A stretch of 32,975 nucleotides of DNA from Rhodanobacter sp. (GTDB lineage: Bacteria > Pseudomonadota > Gammaproteobacteria > Xanthomonadales > Rhodanobacteraceae): contig DAIDKO010000031.1 of the NCBI GenBank assembly GCA_027450005.1, positions 1 through 32,975 on the forward strand, read 5' to 3'. The notes under the pieces were generated by a model. That model saw nothing but the letters and a program-made list of their open reading frames with translations, had not been told where the DNA came from and made no database searches. Of this stretch, positions 26,370-32,975 are shown one piece after another. A program made the translations under genes and the position numbers. Within the stretch, counting starts at the first letter, position 1. Each line of letters begins with the position of its first letter.

Positions 26370-26386
26370 GCCACGTGGGACGTGGC
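26370..26386 (-). other. Hairpin in the leader of the secreted-protein gene
   Basis: GCCACGT and ACGTGGC (26370-26376 with 26380-26386) form a 7-bp stem with a 3-base loop. A second, weaker GGCGG/CCGCC pairing lies beside it. Both are in the 200-bp gap before the secreted-protein gene. No regulator is recognised. Confidence 0.35.
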
Positions 26387-26522
26387 GGCTGGTGCCGCCC
26401 TCATATTGTGATACGAGACTGGATGCCTTCGATGCCGTACGTCCTCCCCGCTTAGCGAACGCCCCCATCGAATTCCGGACTGCAGCTTGACTCCTAACAC
26501 TCCTGCACGCATGGGCAGGAAG

Positions 26523-26627
26523 TCACCCCGACCGCACCGATAGCATACCGCCAACCGCCATCACGCAAATGAGCACGCAAACGCTGAACACGCTCTGCAG
26601 CATCAGGGTTTCGATCTTGAATTTCAT
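26523..26627 (-). CDS. 34-residue membrane miniprotein
   Basis: A short frame starts at ATG 26627, seven bases after a GGAG ribosome binding site on the minus strand. It encodes MKFKIETLMLQSVFSV followed by CVLICVMAVGGMLSVRSG. The first eight residues are polar with three charged ones. The next 20 or so are hydrophobic and could form one membrane helix, with a short positively charged tail. No family is recognised. The good ribosome binding site and the start-helix-tail layout are the only support, and GC-rich DNA gives many short frames by chance. It lies 210 bp upstream of the secreted-protein gene on the same strand. Confidence 0.5.
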   Translation of the reverse strand: MKFKIETLMLQSVFSVCVLICVMAVGGMLSVRSG

Positions 26628-27069
26628 TGCCGTTCTCCGTGGGGCGAAATGAGGAACGGTTTCGAGGCAGTGTTGAGCGAGCGCCATGCCAACACGGGAA
26701 TGCCCACGAACTCTCATTCCCACGCCGTTTGCGGCCTTCGCGGAGAGCGCCTAACCGTCCGCGGACATCCGCACCGGACAGCGGACGCAAGAAAGCACTG
26801 CGCTGCCTCACCCCGAGGTGGTGATAGGTCCATGCATCTGGCCTAGCCGCCAACGAGGGGCGCCGCCCTTGCCCGCAGCACCACTGCACCGCAACATGGA
26901 TTAGCCGCCAACTTCCCCCTGCCAGAAGGGCGCGAGTGCCATCCGGGCGCAACCACCAAGGATCGCTGCATGTCCCCCGCTTACGCCGGACGATCGTCGC
27001 CGCCGCCCATCCGATGCACTCGCCGCCAAGCCGGGCCCGGCCCCGGGGACGGTGTCGGCTGCCGTGCCG
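26628..27069. other. Gap of about 440 bp with a palindromic site, no gene seen
   Basis: No convincing coding sequence lies between the miniprotein start and the end of the MBL-fold gene. The one clear structure is the repeated GTCCGC/GCGGAC pattern at 26756-26787. Two copies of the tract TAGCCGCCAAC occur at about 26846 and 26903. Confidence 0.5.
26756..26787. promoter_or_regulatory. Nested palindromes, possible operator
   Basis: GTCCGCGGAC (26757-26766) is a perfect 10-bp palindrome. CGTCCGC (26756-26762) and GCGGACG (26781-26787) form an outer inverted repeat, and GGACA occurs twice inside. This layout looks like a binding site for a dimeric regulator. It lies upstream of the miniprotein gene (minus strand). 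Confidence 0.4.
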
Positions 27070-28206
27070 TCAATCCAGCGGCCAGGGCAACTGTTCGCCC
27101 AGTGCTCCGCCGGCGGAGACCTCGGGCGGCTCGGGCCGGGTCACCGGCCGCCCACTGCCGACGGTGCCATGCCGCCACCACGGCTGCACTTCGCGGTGCT
27201 CGACCGGCTCGACCGGCTCGCCCAGGCGCGGCAACAGCAGCGAGGCGCTATCGGGACCGGCCAGAGCGAGCAGATCCTCGACGGGCTCGTCCCAAGCATG
27301 CGTAGCCAACGAGAACGTGCCCCAGTGGACCGGCATCAGCACGCCGCCGCCGAGCATGCGATGTGCTGTCAGCGCATTGGCGGGCCCCAGATGGATATCG
27401 CCCCAGGACGGATGGAACGCGCCGACCTCGAGCATCACCAGGTCGAAGGGGCCTAGCCGGTCGCGGATGGATTGGTATTCGGTAGTGAGCCCGGTGTCGC
27501 CACTGAAGAACACGCGGTGGCGCTCGCCGCTGATCACCATCGACGACCACAGCGTCTGGTTGCGATCCTTCAGGCCGCGTCCGGAGAAATGCTGCGACGG
27601 CGCGGCGGTGACGGTGAGGCCGGTGCCCGGTATGCGATGGGTTTGCCACCACGCCAGCTCGGTGATGCGGGAAGCGTCGATGCCCCAGCTTTCGAGGTGG
27701 GCGCCGACGCCCAGCGAGGTGACGAAGGGCACGTTGGACCTCGAGAGCGCACGGATCGTCGGATAGTCCAGGTGGTCGTAGTGGTCGTGCGAAATGACCA
27801 CGGCATCGACCTCGGGCAGGTCGCGCAAACCGACCGGCACCGGCTGGAAGCGCCTCGGCCCGAGCAGCGCGAACGGCGAGGCACGCTGGCCCCACACGGG
27901 GTCGGTGAGCACGCGCCAGCCATCGATCTCCAGCAACACGGTGGAGTGGCCCAGCCAGGTGGCGCGCAAACCGCTGGCCGGCTTGCGCAGCCACGCCTCG
28001 CGCGGGTCATGCGAAGGCAACGGCTGCGGCGGCGTGCGGCCGTCGTCGCCGCACAGGAACTCTCGCAGCGTCGGCCGCTGGGCGTTCGGATCGCGCAGGC
28101 CAGGCAGCACCGGATGGATGTTGCGCAGCCGCTCGCCGTCCCACAGCGGCAGCTCGCGCAAGCGCTCCAGCCGCTCGCCCTGCGCCGCTTTGCCGAAGGA
28201 TTTCAT
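27070..28206 (-). CDS. MBL-fold metallohydrolase (UlaG/NAPE-PLD-like)
   Basis: The 378-residue protein has the metallo-beta-lactamase fold. The metal motif is SHDHYDHLD with H140, H142, D144 and H145. Upstream is ATWLGHSTVLLEIDGWRVLTDPVW, typical of the UlaG and N-acyl-phosphatidylethanolamine phospholipase D-like branch. Later ligand segments are FFSGDTGLT and VHWGTFSLATHAWDEP. Its substrate is unknown; phospholipid, lactone or phosphodiester cleavage are all known in the branch. The start at ATG 28206 (MKSFGKAAQG) fits better than 28239. The C-terminal 40 residues are proline-rich and probably not part of the fold. Confidence 0.9.
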   Translation of the reverse strand: MKSFGKAAQGERLERLRELPLWDGERLRNIHPVLPGLRDPNAQRPTLREFLCGDDGRTPPQPLPSHDPREAWLRKPASGLRATWLGHSTVLLEIDGWRVLTDPVWGQRASPFALLGPRRFQPVPVGLRDLPEVDAVVISHDHYDHLDYPTIRALSRSNVPFVTSLGVGAHLESWGIDASRITELAWWQTHRIPGTGLTVTAAPSQHFSGRGLKDRNQTLWSSMVISGERHRVFFSGDTGLTTEYQSIRDRLGPFDLVMLEVGAFHPSWGDIHLGPANALTAHRMLGGGVLMPVHWGTFSLATHAWDEPVEDLLALAGPDSASLLLPRLGEPVEPVEHREVQPWWRHGTVGSGRPVTRPEPPEVSAGGALGEQLPWPLD

Positions 28207-28512
28207 GCCACGCACTCCGCCATCGTCCATCGCATCCACCGAAGCATGGGGGCGCGGCGTGCCGGGACCAAGGACCCGCGGTCAGTGCCCTTGGCCGCCG
28301 ACCGCGTCCAGCTCCGCTGCAAATCGTCGATGTAATCCATTAAGTGCGTAGCTGATCGACAGGTTCATTTAACGACTGACAAAAATCAACCATATTCATT
28401 GCCCCCTCCCACGCCACTGCGCTCCGCCACGGAACAATCCGTTCACCGATGGGCGGTTCTCCTGCGCCATGCCAGGCCCCATGCTGTGCGCATCCATCCA
28501 GAGGGCATTCCC
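28207..28512. other. Divergent promoter region of MBL hydrolase and pirin
   Basis: This 306-bp stretch has no gene. Its middle (28320-28410) is the most AT-rich part nearby and is where promoters for both genes are expected. A weak plus-strand candidate pairs TTTAAC near 28368 with CATATT near 28391. No regulator site is clear. Confidence 0.4.
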
Positions 28513-29214
28513 ATGATCGAACGCAGGCCTTTCGACCGCCTCGGCGGCGCCGACCACGGCTGGCTCGACGCGAAGCACCACTTTTCGTTCGCCGGCTACC
28601 ACGACCCGGCGCGCATGGGCTGGGGCGCGCTGCGCGTGTGGAACGACGACACCATCGCGCCGCACACCGGCTTTCCGCCGCATCCGCATGCGGACATGGA
28701 GATCATCACCTACGTGCGCGAAGGTGCGATCAGCCATCAGGACAACCTCGGCAACAAGGGCCGCACGGTGGCCGGCGATGTGCAGGTTATGAGTGCGGGC
28801 AGCGGCATCACCCATGCCGAATACAACATGGAGAGCGAGACCACACGCATCTTCCAGATCTGGATCATCCCCGACGCACACGGCCAACCGCCGTCATGGG
28901 GCACGCGCCCCTTCCCCAAGGGCGGACGTGCCGGGCGCTTCGTGGCACTGGCCAGCGGCATCCCCGGCGACGCCGACGCGCTGCCCCTGCGCACCGATGC
29001 ACGCGTGCTCGGCGCCACGCTGAAGGCTGGCGAGACGGCGGAGTACGCCCCTGCCCCCGGTCGCTACGGCTACCTGGTGCCGGCCCGCGGCGCGGTGGCG
29101 TTGAACGGCGTGAAGCTGGAAGCCCGCGACGGCGCGGCGATCCGCGACGAAGCCACCCTGCGCGTCACCGCGCTGGACGATGCCGAACTGGTACTGGTGG
29201 ACGTGGCCGCCTGA
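28513..29214 (+). CDS. Pirin-family protein (quercetinase-like cupin)
   Basis: The 233-residue bicupin matches YhhW-type pirins. The metal ligands are H57 and H59 in PPHPHADMEI, and H101 and E103 in GITHAEYN. The order is MIERRPFDRLGGADHGWLDA, HHFSFAGYHDP, the metal sites, and then a C-terminal cupin half (GRYGYLVPARGAVALNGV) without ligands. Some members cleave quercetin with oxygen; others respond to iron state. ATG 28513 follows GAGGGCATTCCC. The gene stands alone, divergent from the MBL hydrolase. Confidence 0.93.
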   Translation: MIERRPFDRLGGADHGWLDAKHHFSFAGYHDPARMGWGALRVWNDDTIAPHTGFPPHPHADMEIITYVREGAISHQDNLGNKGRTVAGDVQVMSAGSGITHAEYNMESETTRIFQIWIIPDAHGQPPSWGTRPFPKGGRAGRFVALASGIPGDADALPLRTDARVLGATLKAGETAEYAPAPGRYGYLVPARGAVALNGVKLEARDGAAIRDEATLRVTALDDAELVLVDVAA

Positions 29215-29642
29215 AGCTTCGTCCGGCGGCCCTCGCGGCGACCGGACGAAACCTGCGAGGCGTGCGCCTCTGCTTCCTCACGGCGCGGTGGAAAACAGCC
29301 ATGCATGCTGTAGCAAACGCCTAGGCGAAGCAGCGCGCCAGAGCGCACTTGCGCGATGGCCCGGCGGGAAAGCCGACGCCTCGCCCGTGGTCGTGCCGAA
29401 GCCAGCCCGGCATGCACCCCATTCGTCAGGACGTCGCCCGCAGGGTACGGCGGCTCGAGCGCCGGCCATGCATCCAAAACGCCGACCCGGCCGTAAAGGA
29501 GGTGTCCTGGTCAGGCGGCGCAAAGCCCCCTCCCCCTCCTGCGCCGACTGCGCCGCCTGGCCAGGCGATGTTGCCGACGCGGCCGGCGCCGCGCCGCGAG
29601 CATCCATTAACCTTTGGTATTTTCCAGCAGCGAGGCATTGCC
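29215..29642. other. Gap of 428 bp before the dienelactone hydrolase, inverted repeat only
   Basis: No gene is convincing here. An AAGGAGGTG near 29496-29504 looks like a strong ribosome binding site but no sensible frame follows it. The one clear structure is the inverted repeat at 29508-29563. Confidence 0.45.
29508..29563. repeat. 15-bp inverted repeat
   Basis: TGGTCAGGCGGCGCA (29508-29522) and TGCGCCGCCTGGCCA (29549-29563) pair with one mismatch (a G-T type pair in RNA) around a 26-base C-rich loop. It lies 80 bp before the dienelactone hydrolase gene. It may be a terminator-like hairpin or a remnant of a small repeat. Confidence 0.5.
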
Positions 29643-30347
29643 GTGAAGCACAACGGATCCATGGTCGGTTTCAAGCGCCCTGACGGGCAGGAAGTCCAGG
29701 GCTACCTGGCCAGCCCCGCGCAGCCGCAGGGCGCGCCGGCCATCGTCGTCATCCAGGAATGGTGGGGATTGAACGACCAGATCCGCGGCGTGGCCGACCG
29801 GCTCGCCCGCTGCGGCTACCTCGCCCTGGTGCCCGACCTCTACCGCGGCAAGAGCACCGTGGAGGAAGAGGAGGCCCACCACCTGATGGAAGGCCTGAAC
29901 TTCGGCGATGCGGTATCGCAGGACATCGCCGGCGCAGTGGCCTACCTCAAGCAGCGTTCGGCCAAAGTCGCCATCACCGGCTTCTGCATGGGCGGCGCGC
30001 TCACCCTGCTGGCGCTGGGCCAGAACCGCGACCTGGCCGCAGGCGTCGTCTGGTACGGCATGCCACCGCTGGAGTACATCGACTCCAGCGCCATCAAGGC
30101 GCCGGTGCAAGCGCACTGGGCAACGCAGGATGCGTTCTTCCCGATCGCCAACGCGGATGCGCTGGAGGCCAAGCTCAGGGAGGCCGGCGCGGATATCGAC
30201 TTCCACCGCTACCTCGCCCACCACGGCTTTGCCAACGAGACCGCCGTGGGCCCTGGTCGCATCCCCGGCACCCAGCACGATGCGGTGTGGTCCGAGCACG
30301 CGTGGGATCGCACCCTCACCTTCTTCGGCCGCCTGCTCTGGTCCTGA
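29643..30347 (+). CDS. Dienelactone hydrolase family protein
   Basis: This 234-residue alpha/beta hydrolase has the dienelactone hydrolase triad: C115 in GFCMGGAL, D163 in ATQDAFFP and H194 in AHHGFANE, with the supporting E39 in IQEWWGL. Such enzymes hydrolyse dienelactones in chloroaromatic breakdown, but most members act on other esters. The start is GTG 29643, seven bases after a GAGG; ATG 29661 is the alternative. The triad is complete, so the protein is probably active. A strong terminator follows the stop codon, so it is likely a single-gene unit. Confidence 0.93.
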   Translation: MKHNGSMVGFKRPDGQEVQGYLASPAQPQGAPAIVVIQEWWGLNDQIRGVADRLARCGYLALVPDLYRGKSTVEEEEAHHLMEGLNFGDAVSQDIAGAVAYLKQRSAKVAITGFCMGGALTLLALGQNRDLAAGVVWYGMPPLEYIDSSAIKAPVQAHWATQDAFFPIANADALEAKLREAGADIDFHRYLAHHGFANETAVGPGRIPGTQHDAVWSEHAWDRTLTFFGRLLWS

Positions 30348-30409
30348 TCCCGGGTTGACGCCATTCGCCGACCTGGCGGATGGCGCAGGGTGGACAGGGT
30401 GGAATGGTG

Positions 30410-30465
30410 CCGGCGACAGCCGCGGCGGCCTGGCAGTGGTTGCGGCCTGTCGCCGGCATCTTTTT
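30410..30465 (+). terminator. Rho-independent terminator after the dienelactone hydrolase gene
   Basis: CCGGCGACAG (30410-30419) and CTGTCGCCGG (30447-30456) form a perfect 10-bp stem, followed by CATC and five T residues (30461-30465). The large loop may fold further (GCGGCC/GGCCGC type pairing). Confidence 0.75.
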
Positions 30466-30550
30466 CGGGACACCCCGGTGCGTTTGCGGAACGTGCCATC
30501 ACGCGTTCCGCAAGCCGCACGCTACGCGCCGTCCGGTGTGTCTTTCGGCC

Positions 30551-30579
30551 CTGTCGCCGATGGAGTTCCAGGGTATAAA
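30551..30579 (+). promoter_or_regulatory. Possible promoter for the GFA-family gene
   Basis: TATAAA (30574-30579) is a good -10 hexamer. CTGTCG (30551-30556) with a 17-base spacer is a poor -35. A transcript would start near 30586, 20 bases before GTG 30606. Confidence 0.35.
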
Positions 30580-30605
30580 AGACGGGAACGTCGCTGCCGC
30601 TCGTC

Positions 30606-31038
30606 GTGCACGAGCCATCCCCCGACGCCGAGGTATCTGGAAAGCCGCACCGCATCCTTCTGCGGGCAACTGCGCATCGAGGTGCAGGGCCCGACCCTCG
30701 GCACCGGCGTTTGCCATCGCCTGGCCTGCCAGAAGCGCACTGGCAGCGTGTTCGCCGCGCTGACCGGCTACGCCGCGCCATGGAAGGTCGAAGGCGCCGC
30801 CACCGAGTTCGTCCGCACCGGCAACCAGGGCGCGCGCTTCCGTTTCCGCTTCTGCCCGGTGTGCGGCAGCCCGGTGTTCCACACCGAGGAGGGCAACGAC
30901 GCCTTCGTGATGGTGGCCGTGGGCGCCTTCGCCGATCCCGGCTTCCCGCCGCCCGAGGATTCGGTCTACGAGTGCCGGCGGCACCCCTGGGTGCAGTTGC
31001 CCGAGGGGATCACGCGTTTCGACAGGGACCCCGACTGA
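30606..31038 (+). pseudogene. GFA-family protein, probably frameshifted and decayed
   Basis: The frame ending at 31038 encodes PRYLESRTASFCGQLRIEVQG, LACQKRTGSVFAALTGYAAP, TEFVRTGNQGARFRFRFCPV and CGSPVFHTEEGN, clear GFA (glutathione-dependent formaldehyde-activating) family sequence. No normal start fits that frame after the likely promoter. A GTG at 30606 is one frame off. Removing one C from the CCCCC run at 30619-30623 would join them as VHEPSPTPRYLES. Zinc ligands are also damaged: the usual CHCG is SFCG and CHCLAC is CHRLAC. The gene is probably dead, or a sequencing error sits in the C run. A GTG at 30538 gives an intact but odd frame. Confidence 0.7.
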
Positions 31039-31102
31039 GGTCTGCTCGAATGGCTGGCGACACGGATGGGCATGGCGGCTCAGCCTGCCCGTTCGACTGG
31101 TT

Positions 31103-31258
31103 TCATGGGTCCTGCACCGATTCGACCTGGATGCGCAGGGTCACTTCATGTCCATGCCGAACGACTTGCCGCCGTCGAGTCCGAACGCATCGCGCTGGAA
31201 CGTTCCCAGCGCATCGGCACCGCAACGCAGTCGCGGCTTGAGCATGAAATCGGGTCGG
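31103..31258 (-). pseudogene. YceI-family protein, frameshifted C-terminal remnant
   Basis: On the minus strand, one frame reads FMLKPRLRCGADALGTFQRD then AFGLDGGKSFGMDMK and stops. A second frame directly continues EVTLRIQVESVQDP and stops at 31103. Together these match the end of YceI-family periplasmic lipid-binding proteins, which typically read CGADA...RDAFGLDAGKSYG...VTLRIQVEAV. One missing G in AAG(G)TG near 31144 explains the shift. The N-terminal two thirds are absent; the tnpB remnant lies directly upstream, suggesting that its insertion broke the gene. Recognition is from family memory and needs a search. Confidence 0.65.
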
Positions 31259-31259
31259 A

Positions 31260-31969
31260 GTCTCAACCCTCAGCGGCAGTCGATCCCGTCGCTCTCGGGT
31301 GGGGCGCGGCGACGCCGCGCGATAGTTCAGTTCGCGGTTCCACGAGCTCGGCTGTCCAGCAGGCGATGAACCGCCGACCGCGCACGCATACTCTCCCCGC
31401 GCGTCCGTTCCCCGGCTCCTCCGGGTACGTTCCGGTCGCCCGGAAACCGCCGCGAGCAGGCGCAGGCCCTCGCGCTCGATGTTCTTCGCCGCGTTCAGGT
31501 CGCGGTGGTGGTTCGCGCCGCACGCCGGGCAGACCCAGCGGCGGTCGCTCAGCATCAGGCCCGCATGGACCTGCCCGCACGCGCCGCACGTCTTGCTGCT
31601 CGGGTAGAAGCGGCCGACGATGCTGACCACCCGACCCCGCCACGCGGCCTTGTAGGCCAGTTGCCGCCGGATCTCGCCCAGGCCGGCATCGGCCACCGAG
31701 CGCCGGAACGCACGCCGTCCCATGCTTCGCGCCATCGCCTTCACGGCCAGGTCTTCGATGCAGATCACCTGCGCGCCCGCCACCAGACGCGCCGTCAGCT
31801 GGTGATGGTGATCACGACGGCCGTCCGCGATCTTCGCGTGCAGGCGGCCGATGGCACGCTGGGTACGCCGTAGGCGGTTCGACGCGGCGCGGCGCGTGCC
31901 TTTCGCGAATGGCCGGGCCGGATCGAGCCCTTGCCCCCGGGCCGATGAAACCGACAGGAGCAGCGGCAT
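31260..31969 (-). pseudogene. tnpB: TnpB (IS200/IS605-type OrfB) remnant
   Basis: The frame from 31969 carries the C-terminal half of TnpB. It shows the RuvC-II segment AQVICIEDLAVKAM with its glutamate, GEIRRQLAYKAAWRGRVV, FYPSSKTCGACGQ with the zinc-ribbon CxxC, WVCPACG with the second pair, and the RuvC-III HHRDLNAAKNIEREG. The N-terminal half with the RuvC-I aspartate is not found, and the start (LDPARPFAKGTRR, then ASNRLRRTQRAIGR) looks internally deleted. The intact protein is about 370-400 residues. Downstream, the frame runs on through non-TnpB DNA to 31103. No tnpA was seen. The likely right end is near 31260, where the sequence passes into YceI-like DNA. Confidence 0.8.
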
Positions 31970-32054
31970 GCTTCGTCACGAACGGGTATTCAATACGGAC
32001 GGCGTGGTCGAACGTGGGCGCGGCAGGTAAATCCGCTCCCGTTGTACATCGGGC

Positions 32055-32975
32055 TTATCCAAGTGCCCCGCCCTCCGCGCGCAACTGCCGAATCCGCCCA
32101 CGCCCCCAGAAGCGGTAGGCGAGCGTCAGCGCGAGCAGGAACGGCACGCCACAAACCAGGGTCATGCGGAAGGCGCTGGTGAAGGCGGTCGTCAGCAACG
32201 CGCCCAGCATCAGCGCCGCGCCCAGCAGCGAAGTCGCCGGATAGCCCCACATGCGGAAGGCGAGGGCTTCGCCGCGATAGCGCCGGCGAAAGTACAGATG
32301 GGTGACGAAGATCATGAACCAGGTGAACATCGGGGCGACCATCGAGATCGCCATCATCAGCAGGAAGGAGCCGTCGGGGTTCAGCAGGTTCACCACCGTG
32401 GCCAACGCGATGCCGACGGCCGAGAGCAGCAGCGCCGCCACGGGCACGCCATGCGAGCTGAGCTGGCCCAGGCGCTGCGGGGCGTAGCCCGCCCGCGCGA
32501 GGCTGAACATCATGCGCGTCGAGGTATAGAGCTGGCTGTTCATCGCGGAAAGCGCCGCCACCAGGATCACGAAGTTGATCACCCCGGCGGCACCCGGGAT
32601 GTGCGTTGCCACCATCACCTTGACGAAGGGGCTTTCATCCACGCCGGCAGCCGTCCACGGCACGATCGCCAGCATCAACGCCAACGTCAGCAGGTAAAAC
32701 AGCACCAGCCGCACCAGCGTGGAGCGGAAGGCGCGCGTGACGGCCTTGCGCGGTTCGCTCGCCTCGCCGGCCGCCACGGCGATCATCTCGATGCTCAGGT
32801 AGCTGAAGATCGCCACGATCACCGCCACCCACATGCCCCAGATACCCTTGGGAAAAAGGCCGCCATGCACGGTGTAGTTGGCCAGCCCGATGCCCGAACC
32901 TGCGGGCGCACCGGCTACCACCCACGCACCGAGCACGATGAAGGCCACGATCGCCGCGATCTTCAACATCGAGAA
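32055..32975 (-). CDS. Amino-acid permease (APC superfamily), C-terminal part
   Basis: The last 307 residues of an amino-acid transporter are visible; the gene continues past the right edge. It has about eight membrane helices. The segment FSMLKIAAIVAFIVLG begins the visible part, and VAVIVAIFSYLSIEMIAVAAGEASEP is the conserved helix 6 region of the AAT family (GabP, ProY, LysP relatives). ALSAMNSQLYTSTRMMFSLARAGYAPQRLG is the helix 8 and loop signature. It imports an amino acid by proton symport, probably GABA or another neutral or aromatic substrate, but the selectivity residues are outside the window. Confidence 0.9.
   Translation of the reverse strand, partial: FSMLKIAAIVAFIVLGAWVVAGAPAGSGIGLANYTVHGGLFPKGIWGMWVAVIVAIFSYLSIEMIAVAAGEASEPRKAVTRAFRSTLVRLVLFYLLTLALMLAIVPWTAAGVDESPFVKVMVATHIPGAAGVINFVILVAALSAMNSQLYTSTRMMFSLARAGYAPQRLGQLSSHGVPVAALLLSAVGIALATVVNLLNPDGSFLLMMAISMVAPMFTWFMIFVTHLYFRRRYRGEALAFRMWGYPATSLLGAALMLGALLTTAFTSAFRMTLVCGVPFLLALTLAYRFWGRGRIRQLRAEGGALG

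Noticed and set aside
26494-26952. A 152-codon minus-strand frame over the gap near the miniprotein
   Set aside because: No start signal, arginine- and tryptophan-rich product without any motif. The short frame at 26523-26627 has a much better ribosome binding site.

Overview
The window is GC-rich chromosomal DNA from what looks like a gammaproteobacterium of the Xanthomonadales, probably near Rhodanobacter or Dyella. That placement is an inference. It rests on the style of the leuS-lptE-holA-nadD-rsfS-rlmH genes, the pqiA-pqiA-pqiB-pqiC cluster and the dispersed intergenic repeats. No rRNA, tRNA or CRISPR array was seen.

Layout. Positions 1-980 (minus strand) hold the start of an HXXEE-type membrane protein, rlmH and rsfS. 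Positions 1056-6060 hold a nitronate monooxygenase and a divergent stress module. One arm (minus) is an ECF sigma factor plus an NrsF-type membrane anti-sigma factor. The other arm (plus) is a DipZ-like fusion (CcdA membrane domain, thioredoxin, C-terminal beta domain) and a Tat-exported MsrB. Between the arms lie two divergent copies of GTAACC-N16-CGAA, which as I recall it is the SigF promoter of Caulobacter. The four genes therefore read as one periplasmic methionine-sulfoxide repair regulon. Positions 6061-7869 contain a large imperfect inverted repeat of about 615 bp, nadD, and a third copy of the repeat end. Positions 7870-12043 are holA, lptE and leuS with overlapping ends. The usual leuS-to-rlmH order is thus split by the stress module and by repeats.

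Positions 12117-15652 encode a Pqi intermembrane lipid-transport system: PqiC lipoprotein, PqiB with three MCE domains, and PqiA as two half-size proteins. Next come a CnoX-like thioredoxin/TPR protein, a DUF4442 protein, an ECF sigma factor with a translationally coupled membrane protein, a DUF502 membrane protein, an M13 metallopeptidase lipoprotein with a strong terminator, and a ketopantoate reductase.

The right third is accessory and eroded. A TonB-dependent receptor is cut off after its N-terminal plug region by a fragment of an IS256-family element. After it come a YahK-type zinc alcohol dehydrogenase, a Sir2 deacylase, a small secreted beta-domain protein, a 34-residue membrane miniprotein with a good ribosome binding site, an MBL-fold hydrolase, a pirin and a dienelactone hydrolase. 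A GFA-family gene appears frameshifted in a C5 run and has lost zinc ligands. A decayed tnpB (IS200/IS605 type) lies against the frameshifted C-terminus of a YceI-family gene. The window ends inside an amino-acid permease.

The most interesting features are the divergent SigF-type promoters with their redox-repair genes, the large palindromic repeat around nadD, and the TnpB/YceI scar.
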